From an uncultured Alphaproteobacteria bacterium (GTDB taxonomy: Bacteria > Pseudomonadota > Alphaproteobacteria > HIMB59 > GCA-002718135), in assembly GCA_902560675.1 (NCBI GenBank), contig CACEMP010000002.1:118994-182993 (forward strand): a DNA stretch of 64,000 nucleotides, in the 5' to 3' direction. Below the pieces are notes generated by a model. The model was not told the origin of the DNA. It made no database searches and saw nothing but the letters and a program-made list of their open reading frames with translations. The position numbers and the translations under genes are program-made. This document shows, piece after piece, positions 51,372 through 60,627 of the stretch; within the stretch, counting starts at the first letter, position 1, and each line of letters begins with the position of its first letter.

Positions 51372-53348
51372 ATGAAAAATGAACCAAAAAATGAAATAAT
51401 TGCAAAAATACTAAAAAATTTTGAAGGTAAAAAATATCTTACTTTAATAAATGAAATATCGAACTTAATAGAAGAATATCCAAAATCTATATTTTTATTA
51501 AATGTTCTAGGTGTTGTATATAATCAATTGAATAATTTAGATGAAGCAATTCTTTGTTTTAAGAAAATAATTAAAATAGATAAAAATTTTGCAGATGCTT
51601 ACTACAATTTAGGAATAATCTTCAAGAGAATGGATAGAGTTGATGATGCAATTAGCAATTATAATAAATGTATTAAGATAAAACCTAATAAGTTCGAGGC
51701 GTACAATAATATTGGAAATGTATATAGGGAGACAAATGAAACTCAAAAAGCAATAGAAAAATATTTACAATGCTTAGAAATAAATCCTAATTATTTAATC
51801 GCACTTCAGAATTTTGGTATATGTCTTCAAAATTTTTATTTTAATGATAGATCAAAACTTGTTGATAAACATATAATTAACTTACTTGAAAATGACAGAA
51901 TTTTAAGACCAGTTGACATAGTAAGTTCAATTATAAACTATCTTTATTTAAATATTGAATTTAAAAAAATTGTTGAAAATATTGATTATTCAAAAATAGA
52001 AAAAAATATTGAAAAATTAGTAAATAATATTTTAGATATAAAAATATTGATTTCATTATTAAATATCACTCCAATCACAGATTTAAAAATTGAAAGATTT
52101 CTTAAATATTTAAGAAAAAACATATTAATAAATATTTCATCAGTTAAGAATAAGAAATCAACATTAATAGTTATTAATGCAATAGCTAAACAATGTTTTA
52201 TTAACGAGTATATTTATAATATTGATGAAATCGAAAAAAAAGCGATTAAAGAATTAGAAAAAAAAATATCTAATAATATTAAATTCAAAGCTTCTACGGA
52301 CATTTGTTTAGGTATCTCATGCTTGGCGGCGTACAAAAGTCTAAACAATTATAAATGGTCAAAAAAGATACTTAATTATGTTGAAATTGAAGATTTAGTA
52401 AAACAACAAATTAAAGAAAATGCCACAGAAGAAAATATTAAAAAGGAAATATTATCTCACGATATTAGTAATGCAATCTCAAAAAAAGTTAAAAATCAGT
52501 ATGAAAATAATCCATATCCTAGATGGACGAAAATATCTTTGTATAATGAACCTAAGAATATTTTATCATATGTTAATAATAATAATTTATTTGTAGATGA
52601 AAAAAAATTAAAAAATTGGAATAATTTAAATATATTAGTAGCTGGATGTGGAACTGGACAACACGCAATAACAACTGCAACTAAATTTATAAATTCACAA
52701 ATTACTGCCATTGATTTGAGTGCCAATAGTTTAAGCTATGCAAAAAGAAAGGCTAATGAATTGGAGATAAAAAATATAGATTTTATAGAAATGGATATAT
52801 TAGATTTAAAATATTTTGGAAAAAACTTTGAAATAATTGAAAGTGTAGGTGTTCTTCATCACATGGAAAATCCATTTAATGGATGGAAAGCTCTAGTAAA
52901 TACTTTAAAACCAGATGGATTAATAATGATTGGTCTGTACAGTACGTTGGCAAGAATACATATAAAAAAAATAAGAAAAAAAATTATTAAAATAAAAAAT
53001 ACAATTAGTAATAATGATATAAAATTATTTAGAGAAGAAGTTATAAATTTAGAAAATGATGACTATAAATTAATAAAACAAAGTCCAGATTTTTACTCAA
53101 TGAGTAGTATAAGAGATCTTATATTTCATACTCAGGAACATACGTTTACCATTCCAGAAATAAGTAAGTATATTAAGGAGCTTGATTTGAAATTTTGCGG
53201 TTTTGAAAATAGGGAGATAATTAAACTCTTTACTAAAATTTTTACAACAAAGAAAGATTTATACAATCTTAAATTATGGGATAAATTTGAAAATGAAAAT
53301 TATAGAATTTTTGCAGGGATGTATCAATTTTGGTGTCAAAAAAATTGA
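51372..53348 (+). CDS. TPR-repeat protein fused to class I SAM-dependent methyltransferase
   Basis: N-terminal TPRs (FADAYYNLGIIFKRMDRVDDAISNYNKCIKIKPN), VKNQYENNPYPRW, C-terminal ILVAGCGTGQHAITTAT, GVLHHMENPFNGWKALVNTLKPDG. Confidence 0.88.
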   Translation: MKNEPKNEIIAKILKNFEGKKYLTLINEISNLIEEYPKSIFLLNVLGVVYNQLNNLDEAILCFKKIIKIDKNFADAYYNLGIIFKRMDRVDDAISNYNKCIKIKPNKFEAYNNIGNVYRETNETQKAIEKYLQCLEINPNYLIALQNFGICLQNFYFNDRSKLVDKHIINLLENDRILRPVDIVSSIINYLYLNIEFKKIVENIDYSKIEKNIEKLVNNILDIKILISLLNITPITDLKIERFLKYLRKNILINISSVKNKKSTLIVINAIAKQCFINEYIYNIDEIEKKAIKELEKKISNNIKFKASTDICLGISCLAAYKSLNNYKWSKKILNYVEIEDLVKQQIKENATEENIKKEILSHDISNAISKKVKNQYENNPYPRWTKISLYNEPKNILSYVNNNNLFVDEKKLKNWNNLNILVAGCGTGQHAITTATKFINSQITAIDLSANSLSYAKRKANELEIKNIDFIEMDILDLKYFGKNFEIIESVGVLHHMENPFNGWKALVNTLKPDGLIMIGLYSTLARIHIKKIRKKIIKIKNTISNNDIKLFREEVINLENDDYKLIKQSPDFYSMSSIRDLIFHTQEHTFTIPEISKYIKELDLKFCGFENREIIKLFTKIFTTKKDLYNLKLWDKFENENYRIFAGMYQFWCQKN

Positions 53349-53355
53349 AATCTTA

Positions 53356-53445
53356 TGGCGGAGAGAGAGGGATTCGAACCCTCGGTAGTATTGCTACTAC
53401 ACACGCTTTCCAAGCGTGCTGATTAAACCGCTCTCACATCTCTCC
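53356..53445 (-). tRNA. tRNA-Ser (anticodon GGA)
   Basis: Minus strand folds as GGAGAGA...TCTCTCC acceptor, long variable arm, GGTTCGAATCC T-arm, anticodon loop CTTGGAAAG; CCA encoded. Confidence 0.96.
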
Positions 53446-53615
53446 AATAAAGCCATATATTTTGTGTTAAATCTATTACTAAATAATAGCACGAATAAAA
53501 TAAATAGAGAAAGCAAAAAAAATAAACACTTTTTTTTGAATTATTAAACCGATAATTCTTGTTAATTTTATTAAAATATGGTTTTTTATTAATATACTTA
53601 AAAAGGGAGGATATT

Positions 53616-54551
53616 ATGAATTCAATTAAGTATTTTTTAGTTGGAGTAATATCATTTTTAGCTATAGCAACATCAGCTCAAGCAATTACAATTGGGTTTA
53701 GTGTTGCTAGATTTGATGATAACTTTCTAACTACGATGAGAAATGATGCTGTTAGAGCAGCTGAGGAAGGTGGTCATGACATGCAAGTTGATGACGCTAA
53801 AGACGATGTTGGTCTTCAATTAAGTCATGTACAAAATTATATTGCTGCTGGAGTCGATGCAATTTTGGTAAATGCAGTTGATACAAGCACAACTCAGGCA
53901 ATGACTAAAGCTGCAGAGAGTGCAGGCATTCCATTAGTCTATATTAATAGACAACCTATTGATTTAGATGCTTTAGGTCCTACAAGTACATTTGTTGGTT
54001 CTGATGAAAAATGGTCTGGTACTCTTGAAGCTTTTGAAATCTGTAATCAAGCAGGTGGAAAAGGGAAAGCTGTAATGTTAATGGGGCAGCTTACTAATGA
54101 AGCAGCTCAAACACGTTCAGAAGATGTAAGAGAAGTAATCAAATTATCAATGTGCAGTGGTATTGAACTAATTGAAGAACAAACTGCAAATTGGAGCAGA
54201 ATTGAAGCTAACGATATGATTACAAACTGGTTAACTGCTGGTATGGAGTTTGATATTGTTTTCGCTAATAATGATGAAATGGCTATTGGCGCAATACAAG
54301 CTTTAAAAAATGCTGGTGTTAGTATGGATGACGTTATTATAGGCGGTGTTGATGCTACAGAGGATGCACTAAATGCAATGATGGCTGGTGATTTGGATGT
54401 AACAGTATTCCAAAACGCTGCAGCTCAAGGATATGGTGCAGTAGAAGCAGCAGTTACATTAGCTGGAGGAGGTTCTCTTCCAAATTTTGTAGTTATACCA
54501 TTTGAGTTAGTTACTATGGACAATATTGATCAATATATGGGTCAAAACTAA
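53616..54551 (+). CDS. Sugar/cyclitol ABC transporter substrate-binding protein (ribose/inositol type)
   Basis: Signal peptide, TIGFSVARFDDNFLTTMRNDAVRAAEE, NYIAAGVDAILVNAVDT; GGGAGG RBS before ATG 53616 (start revised). Confidence 0.88.
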   Translation: MNSIKYFLVGVISFLAIATSAQAITIGFSVARFDDNFLTTMRNDAVRAAEEGGHDMQVDDAKDDVGLQLSHVQNYIAAGVDAILVNAVDTSTTQAMTKAAESAGIPLVYINRQPIDLDALGPTSTFVGSDEKWSGTLEAFEICNQAGGKGKAVMLMGQLTNEAAQTRSEDVREVIKLSMCSGIELIEEQTANWSRIEANDMITNWLTAGMEFDIVFANNDEMAIGAIQALKNAGVSMDDVIIGGVDATEDALNAMMAGDLDVTVFQNAAAQGYGAVEAAVTLAGGGSLPNFVVIPFELVTMDNIDQYMGQN

Positions 54552-54568
54552 ACTCATTTAAACTTAAT

Positions 54569-54599
54569 AATACCTCACAAATTATTCTTGTGAGGTATT
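54569..54599 (+). terminator. Intercistronic stem-loop between substrate-binding protein and ATPase genes
   Basis: Perfect 12-bp stem AATACCTCACAA(attattc)TTGTGAGGTATT. Confidence 0.7.
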
Positions 54600-54608
54600 T
54601 AAAAATAT

Positions 54609-55394
54609 ATGAACGAAATAGATAAAAAAATAATTCTAAAAACTGAAGGACTAAGCAAACATTACGGTGGAGTAAAAGCTTTAGATAATGCTGATTTTAC
54701 TCTAAAAAATGGAGAGCATATTGCTATAGTTGGTGACAATGGAGCAGGAAAATCTACATTTATTAGACAAATAACAGGAGTCGAGATACCAACATCTGGT
54801 AAAATTTTTTTTGATGGCAATTTAGTAAATTTTAAAACTCCCTCAGATGCTAAAAATGCAGGCATTGAAGCAGTTTATCAAAATCTTGCACTGGCCGATG
54901 ATTTAGATGTTCCTTCAAATATATTTTTAGGCCAAGAAGAAACATATTTTAATTTAGGTCCTTTTAGTTTTTTAAACGCAAAAAAAATGTATGATAAGTC
55001 TATTGAAGTTTTATCTAAAACTGGGATAAAAATTCCAGATATAAATATAGCTATGAGTAATATGTCTGGCGGACAAAGACAGTGCGTAGCTATAAGTCGT
55101 TCTGCAGGTTTCGCATCAAAATTAATCATTATGGATGAGCCTACAGCAGCATTAGGTGTTCAAGAAACTGAACAAGTTGAAAATATAATTAAAAATTTAA
55201 AAGATCGTGGGATTCCTTTGATTATGATAAGTCACAATTTAAGGCAAGTATTTGATTTAGTTGATAAAATATGGGTTTTTCGTCAAGGAAAAATTGTTGG
55301 ATCAGTGGATGCCACAACCACAAATAGTAACGAAGTAGTATCACTTATCACTGGTATACAACAAAAAGTGGGGGAAGAAGCAAGTTTCATATGA
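54609..55394 (+). CDS. Sugar ABC transporter ATP-binding protein
   Basis: GDNGAGKSTFIRQITGVE, NMSGGQRQCVAISRSAGFASKLIIMDEPTAALGV. Confidence 0.94.
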   Translation: MNEIDKKIILKTEGLSKHYGGVKALDNADFTLKNGEHIAIVGDNGAGKSTFIRQITGVEIPTSGKIFFDGNLVNFKTPSDAKNAGIEAVYQNLALADDLDVPSNIFLGQEETYFNLGPFSFLNAKKMYDKSIEVLSKTGIKIPDINIAMSNMSGGQRQCVAISRSAGFASKLIIMDEPTAALGVQETEQVENIIKNLKDRGIPLIMISHNLRQVFDLVDKIWVFRQGKIVGSVDATTTNSNEVVSLITGIQQKVGEEASFI

Positions 55395-55416
55395 AAATAT
55401 TGTATCTTATTGTTAA

Positions 55417-56436
55417 ATGAATAAAAATGTAAATAATTTCAAGGCAAATTATAAAAAATTACCTCCGGAATTTAATATTTTTTTAGTTTTATTAGGTCTT
55501 GCTCTTTTGTTCGAGATCTTGGGTTGGATATTTATTGGTCAAAGCTTTGTTGCAAATAAAAGAAGATTGATCATAATGATTCTTCAAGTTTCAGTTATAG
55601 GAATTATTGCTGTCGGCGTAACCCAAGTTATTATTATGGCTGGTATAGATCTATCAGGAGGATCTTTAGTTGCACTATCTGCAATTGTAGCAGCAAGTCT
55701 TGCTCAAAATTCATCATATACAAAAGCAGTCTACCCACATCTTACTGATTTACCTTTTATCATTCCTGTTCTTGCTGGAATTGCTTGTGGTTTATTTGCA
55801 GGATTTCTAAGCGGTAATATTATTGCCAGGACAGGTATTCCACCTTTTATTGCAACATTAGGTATGCTAGTTTCTGCAAGAGGTGCATCCACTTGGTATA
55901 ATAATGGAATGCCTGTAAGTTTCTTAAATGATGATTTTATCGCACTAGGGCAAGGCGCATGGCCAGTAGTAATTTTTTTATCAGTTGCAGCTTTATTTCA
56001 TATACTGATGAGATACACTAAATATGGAAAACATACTTATGCAATAGGTTCAAACGAAGAAGCTGCTCGAGTGGCTGGGATAAATATCACAAGGCATAAA
56101 ATAATTGTTTATTCTATTGCAGGAGGTTTAGCTGGACTTGCAGGTGTAGTAACAGCAGCTAGAGCTATGTCAGCTCAAGCAGGAATGGGCATGATGTATG
56201 AGCTTGATGCTATTGCAGCAGCAGTTATTGGAGGAACATCTTTATTTGGTGGGAGAGGAAGAATAGCAGGTACTTTATTTGGTGTTTTAATATTAGGAGT
56301 TATTACATCAGGTTTTGTATTTCTTAGAATTGATGCATATTATCAAGAAATGGTTAAAGGCGCAATAATTGTAGGCGCTGTAGTAGTTGATCAAATCAGA
56401 TATAAAAAGAAGAATACTAAGGATAAAGATATTTAA
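55417..56436 (+). CDS. Sugar ABC transporter permease (RbsC-like)
   Basis: GVTQVIIMAGIDLSGGSLVALSAI, GNIIARTGIPPFIATLGMLVSARG, YAIGSNEEAARVAGINITRHKI. Confidence 0.95.
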   Translation: MNKNVNNFKANYKKLPPEFNIFLVLLGLALLFEILGWIFIGQSFVANKRRLIIMILQVSVIGIIAVGVTQVIIMAGIDLSGGSLVALSAIVAASLAQNSSYTKAVYPHLTDLPFIIPVLAGIACGLFAGFLSGNIIARTGIPPFIATLGMLVSARGASTWYNNGMPVSFLNDDFIALGQGAWPVVIFLSVAALFHILMRYTKYGKHTYAIGSNEEAARVAGINITRHKIIVYSIAGGLAGLAGVVTAARAMSAQAGMGMMYELDAIAAAVIGGTSLFGGRGRIAGTLFGVLILGVITSGFVFLRIDAYYQEMVKGAIIVGAVVVDQIRYKKKNTKDKDI

Positions 56437-56485
56437 GAAATCTTAGTTAATTTTAGCTGATCGTTAAAGTGTTTAATATTTGATT

Positions 56486-57598
56486 TTAGGCACGAAACTT
56501 AACTTTTTCAAATCTACCAGTTTTAGTAGAAAGTAAAGCGGCATCAACTATTTCTGCAACCCTATATCCATCTTTGAAAGTTGCTCCTAGAGGTTCGATT
56601 TGTTTATTATTCTGAACTGCCTCAATCATATGATGTGCTTGAAAAGCAAAACAATCTCGCCAACTAATAGGATGTGCGCCTTGTAAGCCCACTGGTAAGT
56701 AAAATGATCCATAAGGGTGGTTACTAGATGTTACACTAAATGTTCTAGGGCCTTTATTTTTTTCAGTTATTGTTAATTCATTTAATCGTTCCATATCAAA
56801 AGATATTGTTCCTTTAGTCCCATCAATTTCAATACGACCTGTTAGAGCATGTCCTGGAGTAATACGTGATGCTTCAATTGTTGCAATGGCACCATTTTCA
56901 ATATGAGCTATCGCACTAAATGAGTCATCATTAATATCCTTATTTCCTTCTGACCAAGTTCGGGTAGTTGCACATACTTCTTCGATCTCACCAACTAAAA
57001 ATCTTGCTACGTCAATATGATGTGACCCTAGATCACCACTTGCACCACCACCAGCTAGAGCCTTTATAAATCTCCACGTAAGACTTCCATCTGCTTCTCT
57101 CATATCTAACAAGAACTGGCTTCTAAAATGTTGAACTTCACCTATTTCACCTGATTTAATCATTTGTTGAGCTAATTGTAATGATGGAATAAAGCGGTGA
57201 ATAAAAGCACACATATGTTTGACATCTGATTTTTGGATATTTATTAATAAATCTAAAGCCTCATCTGAATTAGGCGCTAGAGGTTTCTCACAAAATACAT
57301 GAACTCCTGCTTTTGCAGCTATTATTGTTGCTTCAGTGTGAGCTTTATTTGGTCCTGCATTCCAAAAAATATCTAAATCAGATTTGGTTAAAGCACCTTT
57401 GGGATCTTGAAGAATAATATTTTGAAATCCATAACGAGATGCAACTTCTTCTGCTAAATTTTTATTTTCATTAATTTCAAATAAATCTAATAATTTAGGA
57501 GTTTTAGTCAAATTATATCTTGATACACTTGCAGAATGTATTGCTAAAGCATGCATTTGTCCAATAAAACCTGCTCCTAGAATAGATATATTAGTCAT
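56486..57598 (-). CDS. Gfo/Idh/MocA-family oxidoreductase
   Basis: ISILGAGFIGQMHALAIH, VHVFCEKPLAPNSDEALDL, GGGASGDLGSHHIDVARFLVGEIEEV. Confidence 0.93.
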   Translation of the reverse strand: MTNISILGAGFIGQMHALAIHSASVSRYNLTKTPKLLDLFEINENKNLAEEVASRYGFQNIILQDPKGALTKSDLDIFWNAGPNKAHTEATIIAAKAGVHVFCEKPLAPNSDEALDLLINIQKSDVKHMCAFIHRFIPSLQLAQQMIKSGEIGEVQHFRSQFLLDMREADGSLTWRFIKALAGGGASGDLGSHHIDVARFLVGEIEEVCATTRTWSEGNKDINDDSFSAIAHIENGAIATIEASRITPGHALTGRIEIDGTKGTISFDMERLNELTITEKNKGPRTFSVTSSNHPYGSFYLPVGLQGAHPISWRDCFAFQAHHMIEAVQNNKQIEPLGATFKDGYRVAEIVDAALLSTKTGRFEKVKFRA

Positions 57599-57641
57599 TT
57601 ATTTTATTTCCTGAAAATAATATTTTTTGATAAATCATCTT

Positions 57642-58802
57642 TTAAATTGAAATCCAAGCGCCATCATTTTGATTTGATCTGCTAGCGGCATCATAGAATT
57701 TCATTGTTTCTACACCATCATAGATATCTGGAAAATGACCTGTGTTATTTTCAACACCGATTTTTTTACTAATGAATTTATCTGCAAAATCACGATATAA
57801 ATTTGCGAATGCAAGAACATATCCTTCAGGATGACCTTCTCGTAATCTACAAGCATGATAACCACCAATACTCATACGTTCAGGAAAACCAGGTGTAATT
57901 CGTTGTTCTGCATTACTTGGACTTCTTAAATATAAAGATTCTGGTTGTTCTTGAGACCATTCTAAAGACCCCTCAGTCCCATGTATTTTAAAAGATAACC
58001 CATGCTCGTTTCCTGCAGCTACAAATGATAGCCACATACGTCCCAAACGACCATTTGAATATTCAAAAACAAGTTGGCCATCGTCATAAGTTTTTCTACC
58101 AGAAGTTAATACTCTTAAATTTGCTGAAACTCTTAATGGCTTTTCTAACGTGACAAAGGTTGCAAGATTATATGCATGAGTTCCTATCTCTCCTAAAATA
58201 GCTTCTTTTCCCATATAATCAGGTTTAAAACGCCAATGTTTTTTATTCATATCTATCTCTTCAATCATAAATGGACCTGAAACAAAATCACATTGTATTT
58301 GTCTAATTTCACCAATGACTCCATTCTTCACCTTTTCCCTCGCTTCTCGAACCATTGGGTAACCTGTGTAACAGTGTGTGAGAGCAAAGAGACATTTTGA
58401 TTGTTCAACTATTTTTTTTAATTCAAGCGCTTCAGATAAATTTTTAGTAATAGGTTTTTCGCAAATAACAGAAATACCTTTGGCTAAAAAAATTTTAGCA
58501 ATTTCAAAATGTAGGTGAGGAGGCGTTGCTATTGTTACAACCTCTATTCCATCTTCTCTTTCACTTTCATTTTCAGCCATCATTTGAAAATCTTCATATG
58601 ATCTATCATTATTTATTAAAGATAGCTCTGCAGTCTTTTTTGCTATTTTAGGGTCAATTGATAAAGCTCCAGCGACTAGTTCATATCGATCGTCTACTCT
58701 AGCACTTAATCGATGAGTTTCTCCAATAAGTGAATCAATTCCACCACCAACCATTCCCCATCTTATTCGACGGCCAAATTTATTTAATAAAGAACTACTC
58801 AT
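57642..58802 (-). CDS. Gfo/Idh/MocA-family oxidoreductase
   Basis: RIRWGMVGGGIDSLIGETHRLSARVDDRYELVAGALS, ISVICEKPITKNLSEALEL, AILGEIGTHAYNLATFVT. Confidence 0.93.
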   Translation of the reverse strand: MSSSLLNKFGRRIRWGMVGGGIDSLIGETHRLSARVDDRYELVAGALSIDPKIAKKTAELSLINNDRSYEDFQMMAENESEREDGIEVVTIATPPHLHFEIAKIFLAKGISVICEKPITKNLSEALELKKIVEQSKCLFALTHCYTGYPMVREAREKVKNGVIGEIRQIQCDFVSGPFMIEEIDMNKKHWRFKPDYMGKEAILGEIGTHAYNLATFVTLEKPLRVSANLRVLTSGRKTYDDGQLVFEYSNGRLGRMWLSFVAAGNEHGLSFKIHGTEGSLEWSQEQPESLYLRSPSNAEQRITPGFPERMSIGGYHACRLREGHPEGYVLAFANLYRDFADKFISKKIGVENNTGHFPDIYDGVETMKFYDAASRSNQNDGAWISI

Positions 58803-58905
58803 TCGAAATAATTAAAATGTTATGCACTATTTTAGATTACTTTAAAACATATCAGGTTTAAAGAGGTAATAAAGTAAATTATATTATTAACTCTTAAGAA
58901 AAAAT

Positions 58906-59586
58906 ATGAAAATTACATGGTATGGACAGGCAAGTTTTGGAATTGAAAGTTCAGATGGTATCAAAATAGTTACTGATCCATACAACCCTGAAACTGCAGG
59001 ATTTAAACCTTTCTCTGAACCAGCTGACATTGTAATTAAGTCCAGTAGTAATGATAGCTTCCATGATAATGATCATCTGGTTCCTAAGAAAAAGGGAGCT
59101 AAGGTAATTGATGCACTTCCAGTAGCTTTAGAAACTGGTTCAGTGACATCCCATGAGATAACTTTTAAAGCTATTGAAGCTATGGAGGATTTAGATCATC
59201 CTTATCATGATCCTGATCAAAATGCGATGTATCGTTTCATAGTTGATGGGTTTGACATAGGTCATATGGGAGATATGGGAAATAAATTCTCAGACGAGCA
59301 AATTGGTTTTTTTGGAGGTGTTGACATTTTGCTAAGTCATGCAGGAGGTAAACCTGTAATTCCTCTAGAAGAACTTAATCGTATTGTAGATCGAGTAAAT
59401 CCAAAATTAGTAATACCCATGCACTTTAGAACGCTTTGTTATAAACCTTGTGATATGCATTTTATTTCATCTTTCATTGAGTCATTTGGAAAAGAACGTG
59501 TAGACTTTGCTTGTAATAGTTCAATTATTTTGAACAAATCGGATCTACCTTCTAATACTCGTGCATTAGTCTTGGACAACGTTTAA
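58906..59586 (+). CDS. Metallo-beta-lactamase fold hydrolase (UlaG-like)
   Basis: MKITWYGQASFGIESSDGIKIVTDPY, GHMGDMGNKFSDEQIGFFGGVDILLSHAGG, VIPMHFRT. Confidence 0.82.
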   Translation: MKITWYGQASFGIESSDGIKIVTDPYNPETAGFKPFSEPADIVIKSSSNDSFHDNDHLVPKKKGAKVIDALPVALETGSVTSHEITFKAIEAMEDLDHPYHDPDQNAMYRFIVDGFDIGHMGDMGNKFSDEQIGFFGGVDILLSHAGGKPVIPLEELNRIVDRVNPKLVIPMHFRTLCYKPCDMHFISSFIESFGKERVDFACNSSIILNKSDLPSNTRALVLDNV

Positions 59587-59613
59587 AATATGGAATCAAA
59601 AATTAATTAATTT

Positions 59614-60423
59614 ATGAATTCAATTTCTTTTGCATTAAATCAAATATTATTTCCAGACTCCCCATTTAAGAATTTTATTTCTTTTTCTAAAAAATTAAAT
59701 GTTAAAGCTATAGAAATCCGTAATGATATTAAAACTAATTTAATTGAAGAAAATGATCCTATTAAGATAGCAAATATATGTGAAGAAAATTCAATAAAAA
59801 TTTTATCAATCAATGCTCTTCAAAAATTTAATTTGTGGAATAAAGATCGTGAGAAAGAATTAATTTTTTTATGCAAATATGCAGATAAGGCTAATATTGA
59901 TTCAATCGTTTTAGTACCTCTTAATGATGGATCAATAAACTCTGCAAAAGAACAAATACAATTGCTTGAAGAATCTTTGAAAAATATTCTTAGAATTATT
60001 AATGATTTTAATGTTTTTGGCCTAGTTGAGCCATTAGGGTTTAGTCATTCATCTCTTCGATTTAAATCGTTAGTAGCTAAAGTAATTAATAATTATCAAT
60101 CAAATAAATTAAAAATTGTACACGATACTTTTCATCATGCCCTTGCTGACGAAAATGAATTTTTTCCTTCACTAACAGGCTTGGTTCATATTTCTGGAGT
60201 ATCAAACAATTATAAAAATATTAAATTACTTGATTCTCATAGATCAATTATAGATGACAAAGATATGCTTCAAAATATAAATCAAATAAAAAAATTATAT
60301 AATTCAAATTATCAAGGTTTTTTTTCTTTGGAACCATTTTCAAATAGCTTAACAAAAGAGAAAAATATTTTTGAAATTGTCAAAAATAGTTTTAATTATA
60401 TTGAGTCAAATCTTTTTATTTAA
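59614..60423 (+). CDS. TIM-barrel sugar isomerase/epimerase (xylose isomerase-like; possible inosose-related enzyme)
   Basis: VKAIEIRNDI, VEPLGFSHSSLRFKS, KIVHDTFHHALADENEFFPSLTGLVHISGV, GFFSLEPFSN. Confidence 0.8.
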   Translation: MNSISFALNQILFPDSPFKNFISFSKKLNVKAIEIRNDIKTNLIEENDPIKIANICEENSIKILSINALQKFNLWNKDREKELIFLCKYADKANIDSIVLVPLNDGSINSAKEQIQLLEESLKNILRIINDFNVFGLVEPLGFSHSSLRFKSLVAKVINNYQSNKLKIVHDTFHHALADENEFFPSLTGLVHISGVSNNYKNIKLLDSHRSIIDDKDMLQNINQIKKLYNSNYQGFFSLEPFSNSLTKEKNIFEIVKNSFNYIESNLFI

Positions 60424-60569
60424 TATTTTTAAAATAGATTAAATTTTTCTTAAAATGATAATTTTCTTTTATTCATCATGATTCATTCAAAAATAACATG
60501 ATTTTTATAAAGTGTTTTTTATTTGATTGTATTTGGCTCTCTGCTTAAGATCAATATCTAACTAGTCTC

Positions 60570-60618
60570 TTTAAACAACACACTTTTTCATGTGTGCTGA
60601 TTAAGCAAGTTTACGGCT
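60570..60618 (-). pseudogene. Degenerate tRNA-Ser-like fragment (anticodon and D-arm half)
   Basis: Minus strand TTAATCAGCACACATGAAAAAGTGTG shares TTAATCAGCAC with the intact tRNA-Ser and forms a CACAC/GTGTG stem around a TGA-containing loop; no T-arm or matching acceptor found. Confidence 0.45.
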
Positions 60619-60627
60619 ATTCATATA

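Noticed and set aside
53559-53615. N-terminal extension of the sugar-binding protein ORF
   Set aside because: GGGAGG RBS and a clean signal peptide support the start at ATG 53616.
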